DNA of 64,000 nucleotides from an uncultured Acetatifactor sp. (GCA_947581865.1 CANPWA010000002.1:62001-126000), one strand, 5' to 3'; shown: positions 8,658 to 17,286, counted from the first letter of the stretch. The notes: a model not told the origin generated them from the letters alone. Translations and numbers: made by a program.

Positions 8658-8685
8658 ATTATAACACGGCGGGGGAAAAATACAA
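8658..8685 (-). promoter_or_regulatory. Putative promoter of the CYTH gene
   Basis: On the minus strand TTGTAT, a 16-nt spacer and TATAAT (plus-strand ATTATA at 8658-8663), about 75 nt upstream of the CYTH start. Confidence 0.6.
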
Positions 8686-8726
8686 GCCCCGGGGGCAGCT
8701 TCACGGAGGAAGCCTGCAGAAAAACC

Positions 8727-8764
8727 ATTTTTTAAAAAACATTTTTTTAAAAAACATTTTTTTT
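8727..8764. repeat. AT-rich tandem repeat
   Basis: ATTTTTTAAAAAAC at 8727-8740 and ATTTTTTTAAAAAAC at 8741-8755 are tandem copies, followed by another A-T(8-9) run. Each unit is itself nearly palindromic. It lies just upstream of a -35 box and may act as an UP-like or bent element, or as a minus-strand terminator remnant. Confidence 0.7.
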
Positions 8765-8773
8765 TGGTATATC

Positions 8774-8802
8774 TTGTAATCTTTAAAAGTAAGTGATATA
8801 AT
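8774..8802 (+). promoter_or_regulatory. Putative promoter of the FliD-like gene
   Basis: TTGTAA at 8774-8779, a 17-nt spacer, TATAAT at 8797-8802; the leader to the start codon is about 90 nt. Confidence 0.72.
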
Positions 8803-8898
8803 GACCTCAAGATAAATGGATTACAGACCGATATAATTAAGGAAAGAGGCATGGATGCCTTAGGTAACCGGTAACAGCACAATCAAAGGAGTGATAGT

Positions 8899-10104
8899 AT
8901 GGGCATTGGTATCAATGTAGGTATGGATCAGGATTATTCCTATTTGTTTCAGGGAATGTCCGGCAGCACGGGCGGTCAGAATATACTTTCTGACTATGCG
9001 GCGATCAAGAACGGAAGCTATGGCAAGCTGATGAAAAGCTATTATGGCAGTGTAGGCAGCCAGAGCACAACGGCTTCCAATAAAACAGCCAGTACGGGCA
9101 ATATGCTTGACCGGATTCTGGACGAGAAGAGACATCCGAAGGTTTCCAAGGATACGCAGGAGGCAAATGCCAATCTGACATCGGGTATTTCCAGTCTGAT
9201 GAACACCGTTTCGACGCTGCAGAACGAGAATACCTATACAGCCTCAAAGGATGGAACGAGCGCCGCAGACAAAGTGGTTTCCGCGGTAAAAAATTATGTA
9301 TCCCAGTACAATGATGTGGTCAACGCGGCAAAAGGCTCCACGCTGGCAAACAAAACGGCGCATGTTGCGGCTGTGATGAGAAGTTCGGAAGCAAACGCTG
9401 AAAAGCTTGCTGAAATCGGCATTACGGTCAATGAGGACGGAACACTGCAGTTAAATCAGGACAAATTAAAGGCAGCGGATATCTCCAAGGTACAGGAGCT
9501 GTTTACAAAAGAGAACGTCACGGGTTACGGTTCTACGGTGATGTCCCGTCTTGGTTTTGCAAATGTTTCTGCCGGCGCGGTAAGCAGCACGGACAAAGCC
9601 GATGAGGAACAGGACAAGACGGCATATTCCGGTGCGGCGGCGCTCAAGACGGATATTGGGAAACTGATCTCGGATTCGTTATATGAAAAGATCAAGGCAG
9701 AGGATGGTACAGAAGAATACGATATCGGGAAACTTTTTGATACGGTAAAGAGTTTTGCGGGTAATTATAACAGTATGCTTGATACTGCCAGATCCAGTTA
9801 TAATTCCGGTGTAGTAGCGAATCTGACACGGATCATGGAAGTGACGGCGCGGAACAAGGATGCCCTCGGGCAGTTCGGGATCAGCGTTGACGAAAAGGGA
9901 AAACTGACGGTTGATGAGGATGTGTTCAAAAATTCGGATATGTCCAAGGTACAGCAGTTCTTTAAAGAATACGGTTCCTCTATCGCCACGAATGTCTCCC
10001 TTGTAAATTATTATCTGACCACGCAGGCCAATTCTGCCAGTGGGTATACGGCAGACGGAACCTATAATGTGCAGGGAAATCTCCGCTATGACATAGAATC
10101 GTGA
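8899..10104 (+). CDS. Hypothetical protein with duplicated FliD C-terminal-like segments
   Basis: 401 residues, no signal peptide, no membrane helix, rich in Ser, Thr, Asn, Lys and Ala. Two related segments are visible about 153 residues apart. The first runs from about residue 124 (AVKNYVSQYNDVV, then GITVNEDGTLQLN at about 174, then ISKVQELFTKE). The second runs from about residue 277 (TVKSFAGNYNSML, then GISVDEKGKLTVD at about 328, then MSKVQQFFKEYG). This order, a helix with YN, a Gly-Ile strand pair, then a KVQxFF helix, resembles the C-terminal part of flagellar cap protein FliD. No other flagellar gene is near and no export signal is visible, so a flagellar role is unproven. GGAG-type ribosome binding site before ATG 8899, own promoter and terminator. 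Confidence 0.75.
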   Translation: MGIGINVGMDQDYSYLFQGMSGSTGGQNILSDYAAIKNGSYGKLMKSYYGSVGSQSTTASNKTASTGNMLDRILDEKRHPKVSKDTQEANANLTSGISSLMNTVSTLQNENTYTASKDGTSAADKVVSAVKNYVSQYNDVVNAAKGSTLANKTAHVAAVMRSSEANAEKLAEIGITVNEDGTLQLNQDKLKAADISKVQELFTKENVTGYGSTVMSRLGFANVSAGAVSSTDKADEEQDKTAYSGAAALKTDIGKLISDSLYEKIKAEDGTEEYDIGKLFDTVKSFAGNYNSMLDTARSSYNSGVVANLTRIMEVTARNKDALGQFGISVDEKGKLTVDEDVFKNSDMSKVQQFFKEYGSSIATNVSLVNYYLTTQANSASGYTADGTYNVQGNLRYDIES

Positions 10105-10128
10105 TAACGATGACTTACCGAAGACAGG

Positions 10129-10172
10129 CTGCCGCTTTAGCAAATGAACTTTTGCGAAGCGGCAGTTTTTTG
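10129..10172 (+). terminator. Rho-independent terminator
   Basis: CTGCCGCTT (10129-10137) pairs with AAGCGGCAG (10157-10165), followed by TTTTTTG. It ends the FliD-like gene transcript. Confidence 0.9.
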
Positions 10173-10233
10173 TCGTTCTGAAAAAAGACGCATAGGTAAA
10201 CTTTGGAGGACGGTCCGGCACGCAAAGCTTTTG

Positions 10234-10262
10234 TTGCAGGAGGAGCCGGATGTGTGTATACT
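10234..10262 (+). promoter_or_regulatory. Putative promoter of the DJ-1 family gene
   Basis: TTGCAG at 10234-10239, a 17-nt spacer, TATACT at 10257-10262. Confidence 0.65.
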
Positions 10263-10334
10263 GAAAACATGGAGTATTTTGGAAAGAATGGGATACTCTA
10301 GAGCATAGACATATACGGAATGGAGGAGCGGAAA

Positions 10335-10883
10335 ATGAGTAAGATTGCCATTTTTTTTGCAAAAGGATATGAGGAGATAGAGGCTCTTGCCGTGGTGGAT
10401 GTGTGCCGCAGACTGGGGCTTTCTATTGATATGGTGTCCGTGACGGAGGATAAGGCGGTGGAGGGTTCCCACAGGATCGTGGTCAACATGGACAAGACCT
10501 TTTCCGAGGTAAACTTTGACGAGTACGATATGCTGCTTTTGCCCGGCGGGGGAGAGGGAACCCGCAATCTGGAGGTCCATCAGGCGTTGATGGCGCAGAT
10601 CGATGCCTTTTATGCCGCAGGGAAGTACATCGGCGCCATCTGTGCCGCGCCCAGTATTTTTGGGCACAGAGGCATTTTAAGGGGAAGGAGGGCCTGTTCC
10701 TATCCCGACTTTGAGAGCCACTTAGAGGGTGCGGTGGTCACCGCCGGGCCGGTGGAGATTGACGGAAATGTGATAACCTCGCGGGGGATGGGGACCGCCA
10801 TTGATTTTGCGCTTGCCGTGGCAGGGCTGTTTGTGGAACAGGAGAAGGTGGACGGGCTTGCCCGGGGAATCGTATACCGCTGA
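10335..10883 (+). CDS. DJ-1/PfpI family protein
   Basis: 182 residues, the full length of the DJ-1/ThiJ/PfpI family (class I glutamine-amidotransferase-like fold, cytosolic). The reactive cysteine sits in the nucleophile elbow AICAAPSIFG (about residue 102), with the conserved Glu near the N-terminus in GYEEIEA. LLLPGGGEG is the family glycine loop. Members are chaperone/deglycase-like or of unknown activity, and some were mis-annotated as thiamine enzymes. No thiamine gene is near. ATG 10335 is chosen because GAGGAG lies about 8 nt upstream, while ATG 10320 precedes that site. Confidence 0.92.
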   Translation: MSKIAIFFAKGYEEIEALAVVDVCRRLGLSIDMVSVTEDKAVEGSHRIVVNMDKTFSEVNFDEYDMLLLPGGGEGTRNLEVHQALMAQIDAFYAAGKYIGAICAAPSIFGHRGILRGRRACSYPDFESHLEGAVVTAGPVEIDGNVITSRGMGTAIDFALAVAGLFVEQEKVDGLARGIVYR

Positions 10884-10928
10884 GGCGGCGCCGGAAGGCT
10901 GACAGAAGGAAAATCGGGAGAGTGAGAG

Positions 10929-12251
10929 ATGGGAAGAGATTATAACAGGGAAATGCTTTCCTTTATCGAAAGCAGCCCCAGCTGTTTTCACGCGGTTGAA
11001 AATCTGCGCAGGCGGTTGTTGGAGAAAGGATTTGAGGAACTGAAGGAAGGCGGGGAATGGAAGGTCAGCGGGGGCGGAGATTATTTTGTGAGCCGCAATG
11101 ACTCCGCGCTTGTCGCCTTCCGGCTGCCACAGGGGCAGGCAGGGGGCTTTCACATGGCAGCGTCCCACAGTGATTCGCCGACCTTTAAAGTCAAGGAGCA
11201 GCCCGAGACAGGGACAGACAAGCATTATGTACGCCTTAACACGGAAAGATACGGCGGAATGATCCTGTCCACATGGCTGGACAGACCGCTGTCCGTGGCA
11301 GGGCGTGTGGCTGTGCGAAAAGACGGTGGGATCGTGAGCCGCCTGGTAAATCTTGACAGGGATCTTTTGGTCATTCCCAATCTGGCGATCCATATGAACC
11401 GGGAGATGAACAAGGGCGTGGAGTATAATCCCCAGGTGGATCTTTTGCCGCTGTATGCGGAATATCCCGTTTGCGCCGGGCAGGCGGGAAAAGAGGGAGA
11501 GGATCGATCCCGTGAGGAGGGCATGGAGGGGATGCTGCTGCGGGAGATCGCAAAGTCTCTGGGAGTTGACGAGAAGGATATCCTGGGACAGGATCTGTTT
11601 TTGTATGTGAGGGACAGGGGGAGAATCCTGGGAAGAGACGGCGAGTTTGTGTTATCCCCCAGGCTGGATGATCTGCAGTGCGTGTTTGCGTCCATGGAAG
11701 CTTTCCTCGATGTGAGACCCAGAGAGTATATTGCGCTGTGTGCGGTGTTTGACAATGAGGAGGTGGGGAGCGGCACGAGGCAGGGGGCAGATTCCACCTT
11801 TTTGGAGGATGTCATTGTCCGGGTGTGCGAGAGCATGGGGCGTCTCTGCGACATGCGGCGGATGCTTGCGGACAGTTTTCTGATCTCCGCCGACAATGCC
11901 CACGCGGTACACCCCAATCATCCTGATATGGCTGACCCCACCAACCGCCCCTATTTAAACGGAGGGATTGTCATCAAATATCACGGCAGTCAGAAATACA
12001 CCACGGACGCTCTGTCCGGGGCAAGGATGAAGGATTGGTGCATCCGCGCGGGAGTGCCCTTTCAGACCTATGCCAACCGTTCCGACATTCCGGGAGGCTC
12101 CACGCTGGGGAATATCTCCGCCGCCCATGTGTCCGTTCCCTCCGTGGACATCGGACTGGCGCAGCTTGCCATGCACTCCGCGGTAGAGACTGCCGGCAGC
12201 AGGGATACGGAGGCTATGGTCAGAGTGTTGGGAACATTTTTTGCGGAGTGA
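10929..12251 (+). CDS. M18 family aminopeptidase
   Basis: 440 residues, the usual length for M18 (ApeB/aspartyl aminopeptidase-like) dinuclear zinc exopeptidases that remove N-terminal residues from peptides in the cytosol. Metal-site motifs are present in order: ASHSDSPTFK (His, about residue 79), PRLDDLQC (bridging Asp), FDNEEVGSGT (catalytic Glu and metal Glu), SADNAHAVHPNHPD (Asp) and, near the C-terminus, ISAAHVSVPSVDIG (His). The tetrahedral-assembly domain is inserted after the first metal ligand. It lies 45 nt after the DJ-1 gene and is probably cotranscribed with it. Confidence 0.94.
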   Translation: MGRDYNREMLSFIESSPSCFHAVENLRRRLLEKGFEELKEGGEWKVSGGGDYFVSRNDSALVAFRLPQGQAGGFHMAASHSDSPTFKVKEQPETGTDKHYVRLNTERYGGMILSTWLDRPLSVAGRVAVRKDGGIVSRLVNLDRDLLVIPNLAIHMNREMNKGVEYNPQVDLLPLYAEYPVCAGQAGKEGEDRSREEGMEGMLLREIAKSLGVDEKDILGQDLFLYVRDRGRILGRDGEFVLSPRLDDLQCVFASMEAFLDVRPREYIALCAVFDNEEVGSGTRQGADSTFLEDVIVRVCESMGRLCDMRRMLADSFLISADNAHAVHPNHPDMADPTNRPYLNGGIVIKYHGSQKYTTDALSGARMKDWCIRAGVPFQTYANRSDIPGGSTLGNISAAHVSVPSVDIGLAQLAMHSAVETAGSRDTEAMVRVLGTFFAE

Positions 12252-12327
12252 GAGATTCCGCTCCTGTTCCGGCATCCGGGACACTGTCCGGGCATAAGAT
12301 ATTGCAACGGACGAAATGGGGGATGCC

Positions 12328-14229
12328 ATGAATCAGAAGAGGGAGAATCTGTTAAACCTTGCGCTGGAGACCGGAGCGCAGGAACGTGCGCGCACGGAAG
12401 ATTTGAATGTGGGATTCGATGAAAATACGAGAAGGTGGGAGTTGATCGTAAAATACCACGGTGACCTGGAAGCGGCAGTATCACAACTGTCCCCGGCCGT
12501 GGCGGTGGAGCTGCTGATCGCAGGCTATGCCATCCTGACGGTGCCGGAGGGTTTGGTGGATGCGGTGACCGGGCTGGAACAGATAGAATATCTGGAAAAA
12601 CCCAAACGATATTACTATTCCTTGGACATTGGACCACAGGATATGTACACGGGCATCAGCCCCGGGGACGGGGACTGTTTTGGAGGCACAGCCAGGAATC
12701 TGGCAGGCAGAGGCGTGCTGATCCTGGTGGCGGACAGCGGGATCGACTGGAAGCGGAGAGATTTTCAGGACAGCCGTGGCAGGACAAGGATACGATATCT
12801 CTGGGATCAGTCCCTGAGCCCTCGGGAGGGTGAGAAGCCGCCGGAGGGCTTTCGTATTGGAGCAGAGTATGATGCGGCAGCCATCGATGCAGCCCTTCAG
12901 GAGAGCGACCCCCAGAAACAGTTTATGATGCTGCCCAGCATTGACGTGAGCGGGCACGGCACGGCGGTGGCCGGGATCGCCGCAGGATTTGATTCCCGGA
13001 CGGGATACCGGGGGGCGGCGCCGGAGGCGGAACTGCTCATCGTCAAACTCGGAGTGGCGGACGCCTTGGGATTTCCCCGCACCACGGAGCTGATGAGGGC
13101 AGTGGCCTGGGGCGTGAACAAGGCGGTCTCGATGGGGATGCCGCTGGTGGTGAACTTAAGTTTCGGAAACTGTTACGGCGCCCATGACGGGAGTTCTCTC
13201 ATTGAGAGATTTCTCGACAATGCGGCAGAGATCGGGCGCACGGTCATCTGTGTGGGAAGCGGAAACGAGGGCGCCAGTGCAGGGCATGTGGCAGGAAACG
13301 TATATGCCGGGACAAATGTCGGCGGCAGTATAAACACCGGCGGGATCCGCGGCGCGGCAGGGGGGCAGAGACAGGAAAGCGCACGCCCTCAGAATGTGCG
13401 CGTGGAGCTTGCCGTCGCTAACTATGAGAGAAACCTGAGAGTGCAGCTGTGGCAGAACTACAGCGATGAGTACAGGATCTTTCTGACTGCTCCGGGCGGG
13501 CAGCAGGCAGAGCTGACAGCCCCGGTGGACGGCGGAAAATTCACCCTGACACTGGAGGGGACACAGATTTTGGCATATCAGGGGGAACCCACGCCCTATG
13601 CGGTGGCAAAGGAACTCTACCTGGAATTTCTGCCGGCGTCAAGCGGCGCGGATGCGGGAGCCGGAAGGGCTGCCTATCTGACTAACGGTATCTGGAGTTT
13701 TGTGCTCTGGCCCGTCCGCGTGGTGAGCGGGCAATTTTATTTCTATCTGTCGGACAGCGCCGCGCGCAGCACGGGCACCTTCTTCTATACCCCTTCGCCG
13801 GAAGTGACGCTGACCATTCCCTCCACCGCCGCAAAGGTCATCACCGTGGGGGCATACAATGAGGTCTATGACTCCTACGCGGATTTCTCCGGACGGGGGT
13901 ATGCGGATGTTGACCGTACCGTGGGTGTGGTCACTGCCGGGCTGGTAAAGCCGGATCTTGTGGCGCCGGGAGTGGGGATCTATGCGCCCAATCTCTATGG
14001 CGGCTACTCGGAGGTGACGGGCACTTCCTTCGCCACGCCCATTGCCGCCGGCGGAGCCGCCCGCCTGATGGAGTGGGGGATCGTGCAGGGAAATGACCCT
14101 TTCCTCTACGGGGAGAAGATCAAGGCATATCTCAGAGCCGGGGCGAGAGCGCTTCGGGGAGAGACACAGACGCCGAACAACCGGGTCGGTTTCGGCGCGC
14201 TGTGCGTGGCAAACAGTCTGCCGGATTGA
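12328..14229 (+). CDS. S8 family (CspA-like) subtilisin peptidase
   Basis: About 633 residues. The catalytic triad is complete: Asp in LVADSGIDW (about residue 135), His in DVSGHGTAVAGIAAG (about 209) and Ser in TGTSFATPIAAGGAA (about 565), with the oxyanion Asn in GSGNEGA. An N-terminal prodomain-like segment (to about residue 110) and a long beta-rich insert between His/Asn and Ser match the clostridial CspA/CspB group. In C. perfringens, Csp proteases activate the spore cortex enzyme SleC. No signal peptide is visible, as in Csp proteins. ATG 12328 is taken because GGGGG at about 12318-12322 precedes it; ATG 12316 overlaps that site. No cortex lytic enzyme gene is adjacent, so a germination role is only a possibility. 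Confidence 0.9.
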   Translation: MNQKRENLLNLALETGAQERARTEDLNVGFDENTRRWELIVKYHGDLEAAVSQLSPAVAVELLIAGYAILTVPEGLVDAVTGLEQIEYLEKPKRYYYSLDIGPQDMYTGISPGDGDCFGGTARNLAGRGVLILVADSGIDWKRRDFQDSRGRTRIRYLWDQSLSPREGEKPPEGFRIGAEYDAAAIDAALQESDPQKQFMMLPSIDVSGHGTAVAGIAAGFDSRTGYRGAAPEAELLIVKLGVADALGFPRTTELMRAVAWGVNKAVSMGMPLVVNLSFGNCYGAHDGSSLIERFLDNAAEIGRTVICVGSGNEGASAGHVAGNVYAGTNVGGSINTGGIRGAAGGQRQESARPQNVRVELAVANYERNLRVQLWQNYSDEYRIFLTAPGGQQAELTAPVDGGKFTLTLEGTQILAYQGEPTPYAVAKELYLEFLPASSGADAGAGRAAYLTNGIWSFVLWPVRVVSGQFYFYLSDSAARSTGTFFYTPSPEVTLTIPSTAAKVITVGAYNEVYDSYADFSGRGYADVDRTVGVVTAGLVKPDLVAPGVGIYAPNLYGGYSEVTGTSFATPIAAGGAARLMEWGIVQGNDPFLYGEKIKAYLRAGARALRGETQTPNNRVGFGALCVANSLPD

Positions 14230-14254
14230 CAACCGCTGCTGCCTGCTGTACAAT
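14226..14254 (+). promoter_or_regulatory. Promoter of the histidine phosphatase gene
   Basis: TTGACA at 14226-14231 (its TGA is the stop of the subtilase gene), a 17-nt spacer and TACAAT at 14249-14254; about 58 nt upstream of the start codon. Confidence 0.8.
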
Positions 14255-14312
14255 GTCCGGGATCGGGAAGAGGCATCCGTTTTTGGTAATGTACAGGCAG
14301 GAGGTATTTAAG

Positions 14313-14861
14313 ATGGAAAAGCGCGTTTATTTCACACGGCACGGGCAGACCGTCTGGAATGTGGAAAATAAGATCTGCGGTGCGACGGATATCGCGCTGA
14401 CCCCGCTGGGGCATGAGCAGGCAGTGGAACTGGGAAGAAAAATTGCGGAGGGGGAATACGGGATAGACGAGATCCTAAGCTCCCCTTTGCAGCGCGCCCT
14501 TGACACGGCGCGCCATATCAGCGAAGTGACCGGGATCCCTGTGAGAGTGGATATCAGACTGACGGAGCAAAACTTCGGAAAATATGAGTCAACGCCCCGG
14601 GACGGAGAAGAATTCCAGCTGGCGAAGGCGCATTTTATCGACAGTTATCAGGGCGGCGAATCCATGCTGCGGGTGGCGCAGCGGGTCTACGATCTGCTGG
14701 ATGAGATCCGGGACGAGGAAGGCGGTAAGACGTATCTTTTGGTCGCCCACAATGGCATCGCCCGGATCCTCCAGTCTTATTTTTTTGATATGCCCAATGA
14801 GGAGTTTGCCTCCTTCGGTATCCGCAACTGTGAGCTGCGGGAGTATGGCTGGAAATTATGA
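14313..14861 (+). CDS. Histidine phosphatase family protein
   Basis: 182 residues of the phosphoglycerate-mutase-like branch of histidine phosphatases. It has the catalytic RHG motif (FTRHGQTVWN, phospho-acceptor His about residue 9), a second Arg in SSPLQRALDTA, the proton-donor Glu region (LTEQNFGKYES) and the second His in LVAHNGIAR. The length suits a small-molecule phosphatase (for example alpha-ribazole-phosphate or sugar-phosphate phosphatase) more than a glycolytic mutase, but the substrate is unknown. ATG 14313 has GGAGG 9 nt upstream. Longer in-frame starts lie upstream of the promoter or ribosome binding site and are rejected. Confidence 0.93.
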   Translation: MEKRVYFTRHGQTVWNVENKICGATDIALTPLGHEQAVELGRKIAEGEYGIDEILSSPLQRALDTARHISEVTGIPVRVDIRLTEQNFGKYESTPRDGEEFQLAKAHFIDSYQGGESMLRVAQRVYDLLDEIRDEEGGKTYLLVAHNGIARILQSYFFDMPNEEFASFGIRNCELREYGWKL

Positions 14862-14889
14862 AAGCCTCTTAAATATGCTGTCCGGATGA

Positions 14890-15873
14890 TCATTGCGGTG
14901 TGTTCTGCATCCGGATCTGCTGCCCTGTGATCAGGGCATAGCTTATGGGACGGTCTCCGTCGAGATTCTCTTTGTGCATATCCACACCGGTGATCTGACT
15001 GTTTTCATAAGTTTTGTAGTAGTAGATCCCCTTGTCTGTGTTGCAGCAGGAGGTGTAGATGGTGGTAACATACTCTCCGTTCTCCAGATGTACCGTGCCG
15101 CGCGCCTGGGAGACGGATCCGAGGATGTGGAAAAACTGGCTGATGCTCTCGGATTCCGAGTCGCCGGAGAGGGAATTTAATTTGGTGAAGGCTGCCCGCA
15201 CGAAACGGGACGCAGAGGACAGATCTCCGGGCAGTCCCATGCCGCCCATGCCTCGGCTGTAGAGTTCCAGGGGAAGATCTTTGCAAAACAGGTTGTCGGG
15301 GGTCTCGGGCGACACATAGCGGAAATTGTTCAGGTAGAACATCTGATAATCGAAGGGCGGGTTGTTGGTGAGAATGCCCACGGGATTGTCATAAATCTTC
15401 AGCCCATCCTTCAGGGACTCCACGGTGATGGATTCCTCTCTGTCGGAGATGATCCAGTGCAGGGGGGAAGGGGGATATTTTTCGCTGAAGCCGATATTTA
15501 CCACATTGATCCTTGCCAGAAGTCTTCTGGCATCCTGTACGGTGTCGCACTGTCCCAGGATCCAGGGGATCATCTCAAAGGAGGCGACATTGTCTTTGCC
15601 CGTCTCCGGGGCTTTATAGTCCGCATAGCCGGGGAAGTTCAATCCCGCCATGCTCAGCCCTTTTTCGTTGGTGGCGTCATAGTAGAGGGGATAATCCTCC
15701 GACAGGGTCGCCATGCCTATGATGGCATAGTGGCTGCGGGGATCTTCGACCTTTCGGAAGCGGAAAGGGAAATTGCGCGGCGTCACGGTCACGGACTCAT
15801 GATAGGAGAAGCCGTAATCCAGGGTGCGCCCGAAATAAAAGTTCTTTGTCTTGTAGGTTGCTGCTGTACACAT
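14890..15873 (-). CDS. Choloylglycine hydrolase family (bile-salt-hydrolase-like)
   Basis: 327 residues of the Ntn-hydrolase choloylglycine hydrolase family, cleaving an amide bond such as that of glyco/tauro-conjugated bile acids (or penicillin V / acyl-homoserine lactones in relatives). The ATG at 15873 is chosen because it is 8 nt after AGGAG and puts the nucleophile Cys at position 2 (MCTAATY), as autoproteolytic maturation requires; an ATG two codons earlier does not. The expected active-site residues are present: C2, R16, D19 (FGRTLDY), N79 (GLNFP), N170 (ILTNNP) and R223 (ASRFVR). HWIISD, SRFVRAAF, GIYYYKTYEN and MHKENLDGD closely recall the clostridial BSH enzymes. Cytoplasmic (no signal). 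It lies downstream of and in the same direction as DUF4317. Confidence 0.92.
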   Translation of the reverse strand: MCTAATYKTKNFYFGRTLDYGFSYHESVTVTPRNFPFRFRKVEDPRSHYAIIGMATLSEDYPLYYDATNEKGLSMAGLNFPGYADYKAPETGKDNVASFEMIPWILGQCDTVQDARRLLARINVVNIGFSEKYPPSPLHWIISDREESITVESLKDGLKIYDNPVGILTNNPPFDYQMFYLNNFRYVSPETPDNLFCKDLPLELYSRGMGGMGLPGDLSSASRFVRAAFTKLNSLSGDSESESISQFFHILGSVSQARGTVHLENGEYVTTIYTSCCNTDKGIYYYKTYENSQITGVDMHKENLDGDRPISYALITGQQIRMQNTPQ

Positions 15874-15963
15874 GTTCATGTCTCCTTTAATAAATAATTT
15901 GTCTGCGGATCGAATGCCGCGGGACCGGATACCCCGTAGTCTGTTGCGGGGCATTTATTTTTG

Positions 15964-17130
15964 TCAGGAATCCGTCTGTGAGGTTTCGGCGGAGTCTTCG
16001 CGGCGCGCCGCTGTCCGGACGAGAATGCCGTTCACCTCCACTGCGCCGTCCAGCGCGATCACAAGGCATTCTCTGCCGTCAATCGTTCTGGTCTCGATCA
16101 GATCGGTGCGGCCGGGGCTGGCCCGGATGATCACATCCGGCATTTTTACATCGAAAGAGCGGGTGTTGAACACATTGCTGGCGTAGAGCGCGGCGTGTTC
16201 CCCCGCGGCGGAGTCAAAGTAGTCGTCGAACTCTTCGAGCCTGTCGTTGGTGACGCCGCTTCCCGCGAGCAGTGTTTTGACCTCATTCTTGTCCAGGATC
16301 AGGGGGGCGGGTTCCTCCTTGTGTTCTTCCACCATCTCCTGAAGTTTTTCGTGGATCGTCTTGACCATGCTCAGGGCACAGTTGTCGCCCAAAGTCTCCT
16401 CGATGAGCGTCTGGAAGGTTTCCTTCTGTGCGCCGGCAGACATGGGGACAGGGCAGCCGAGAAGGTGCTCCAGAAAATTCTCCTGCAGTTCCTCCGCGTC
16501 CCTGGAATAGTAAAGCGCCCCGTGGATATCTGCCCCTCTGTCGTGGAAGGCAGGAAAGAGGAAACCGGTCTTTGGCATGCCCACCACCCAGTCGCGCACG
16601 CGGTTTTTAAACAGATTTTCCTCCGCGTCATAGGACAGCCCCGGCTGGGACAGCTCTACGGGACAGATGCAGCAGGAGAGGTATTCATACACCTCGTCGG
16701 AGGCGTCGTCCATATCCAGCCCGTCCAGCGTCTTCCCGGGCACATCGTACGCGTCGTGTATCAGCAGGATCAGGTAATTGCCTACATATTCATAGGTCTC
16801 AATGATCCTGTCGTACAAGGCGTCCAAAAGCACATCGTCCTTCAGGGCGCTGTTTCTCAAACGCAGCAGGAAGTCCTGAGTGCCGCCGGGCTGTTCGGCG
16901 GGAAGGGGAAATTCCAGGTTCAAAAGATTCCTGCCCAGACTTCCGGAGAGAGACTTGCGGAATATCTCAAAATATTTGAACATTTCCTCCTCCGGCAGGG
17001 ACAAAAAAGCCTGTCCAAAGAGCGTTTTCTTCTGTTTCTCGCCGTCCACATAGCAGCCGCAGATACGGGTGATGGCGCAGTTTTTGATGGTAAAACGACG
17101 TTTGATCTCACTGATCTCTTGTTTGGTCAT
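15964..17130 (-). CDS. DUF4317 family protein
   Basis: 388 residues, recognised as DUF4317, a cytosolic family of unknown function seen mostly in Clostridia. It begins MTKQEISEIKRRF, with IKNCAITRICGCYVDGEK and a WVVGMPKTGFLFPAFHDRG segment, and is acidic overall. There is no signal peptide or membrane helix. The start at 17130 is preferred (AAAGGATAT about 9 nt upstream). A longer open frame to 17271 crosses the promoter. The gene downstream on the same strand encodes the bile-salt-hydrolase-like enzyme 90 nt away; nothing in sequence links their functions. Confidence 0.85.
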   Translation of the reverse strand: MTKQEISEIKRRFTIKNCAITRICGCYVDGEKQKKTLFGQAFLSLPEEEMFKYFEIFRKSLSGSLGRNLLNLEFPLPAEQPGGTQDFLLRLRNSALKDDVLLDALYDRIIETYEYVGNYLILLIHDAYDVPGKTLDGLDMDDASDEVYEYLSCCICPVELSQPGLSYDAEENLFKNRVRDWVVGMPKTGFLFPAFHDRGADIHGALYYSRDAEELQENFLEHLLGCPVPMSAGAQKETFQTLIEETLGDNCALSMVKTIHEKLQEMVEEHKEEPAPLILDKNEVKTLLAGSGVTNDRLEEFDDYFDSAAGEHAALYASNVFNTRSFDVKMPDVIIRASPGRTDLIETRTIDGRECLVIALDGAVEVNGILVRTAARREDSAETSQTDS

Positions 17131-17182
17131 GTTGTCGGATATCCTTTCTCGTTTCTCATTGGCGATTTGTCTGACTGGTTTT

Positions 17183-17212
17183 AGTATACACCAAAACCGT
17201 GGGGAAGGGCAA
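17183..17212 (-). promoter_or_regulatory. Putative promoter of the DUF4317 gene
   Basis: On the minus strand TTGCCC, an 18-nt spacer and TATACT (plus-strand AGTATA at 17183-17188), about 50 nt before the start codon. Confidence 0.55.
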
Positions 17213-17240
17213 AGATTTTTCAAAGTATGTGGAAGGTGAT

Positions 17241-17286
17241 CCTGCGTGCAATTCTGCATGCGGTCCCGCATGCGGTCCTGCGGGTC
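17241..17286. repeat. Short GC-rich tandem repeat (about 12-nt unit)
   Basis: Successive units CTGCATGCGGTC, CCGCATGCGGTC and CTGCGGGTC, preceded by the diverged CCTGCGTGCAATT, lie between the divergent DUF4317 and giant-protein genes. The GCATGC cores are self-complementary. Confidence 0.65.

Larger units (their letters stand above)
8582..8898. other. Divergent intergenic region with two promoters and AT-rich repeats
   Basis: 317 bp without a convincing gene between the divergent CYTH and FliD-like genes. It holds a minus-strand promoter (8658-8685), a two-unit AT-rich repeat (8727-8755) and a plus-strand promoter (8774-8802). An open frame on the minus strand at 8598-8882 is lysine/leucine-rich, crosses the repeats and is not considered a gene. 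Confidence 0.7.

Noticed and set aside
8598..8882. 94-codon minus-strand frame upstream of the CYTH gene
   Set aside because: It runs through AT-rich tandem repeats and promoter elements, and its Lys/Leu/Phe repeats reflect the DNA repeat.
17241..17286. CRISPR-like repeat
   Set aside because: Units of about 12 nt are directly adjacent without spacers and no cas genes are present. It is a simple tandem repeat.
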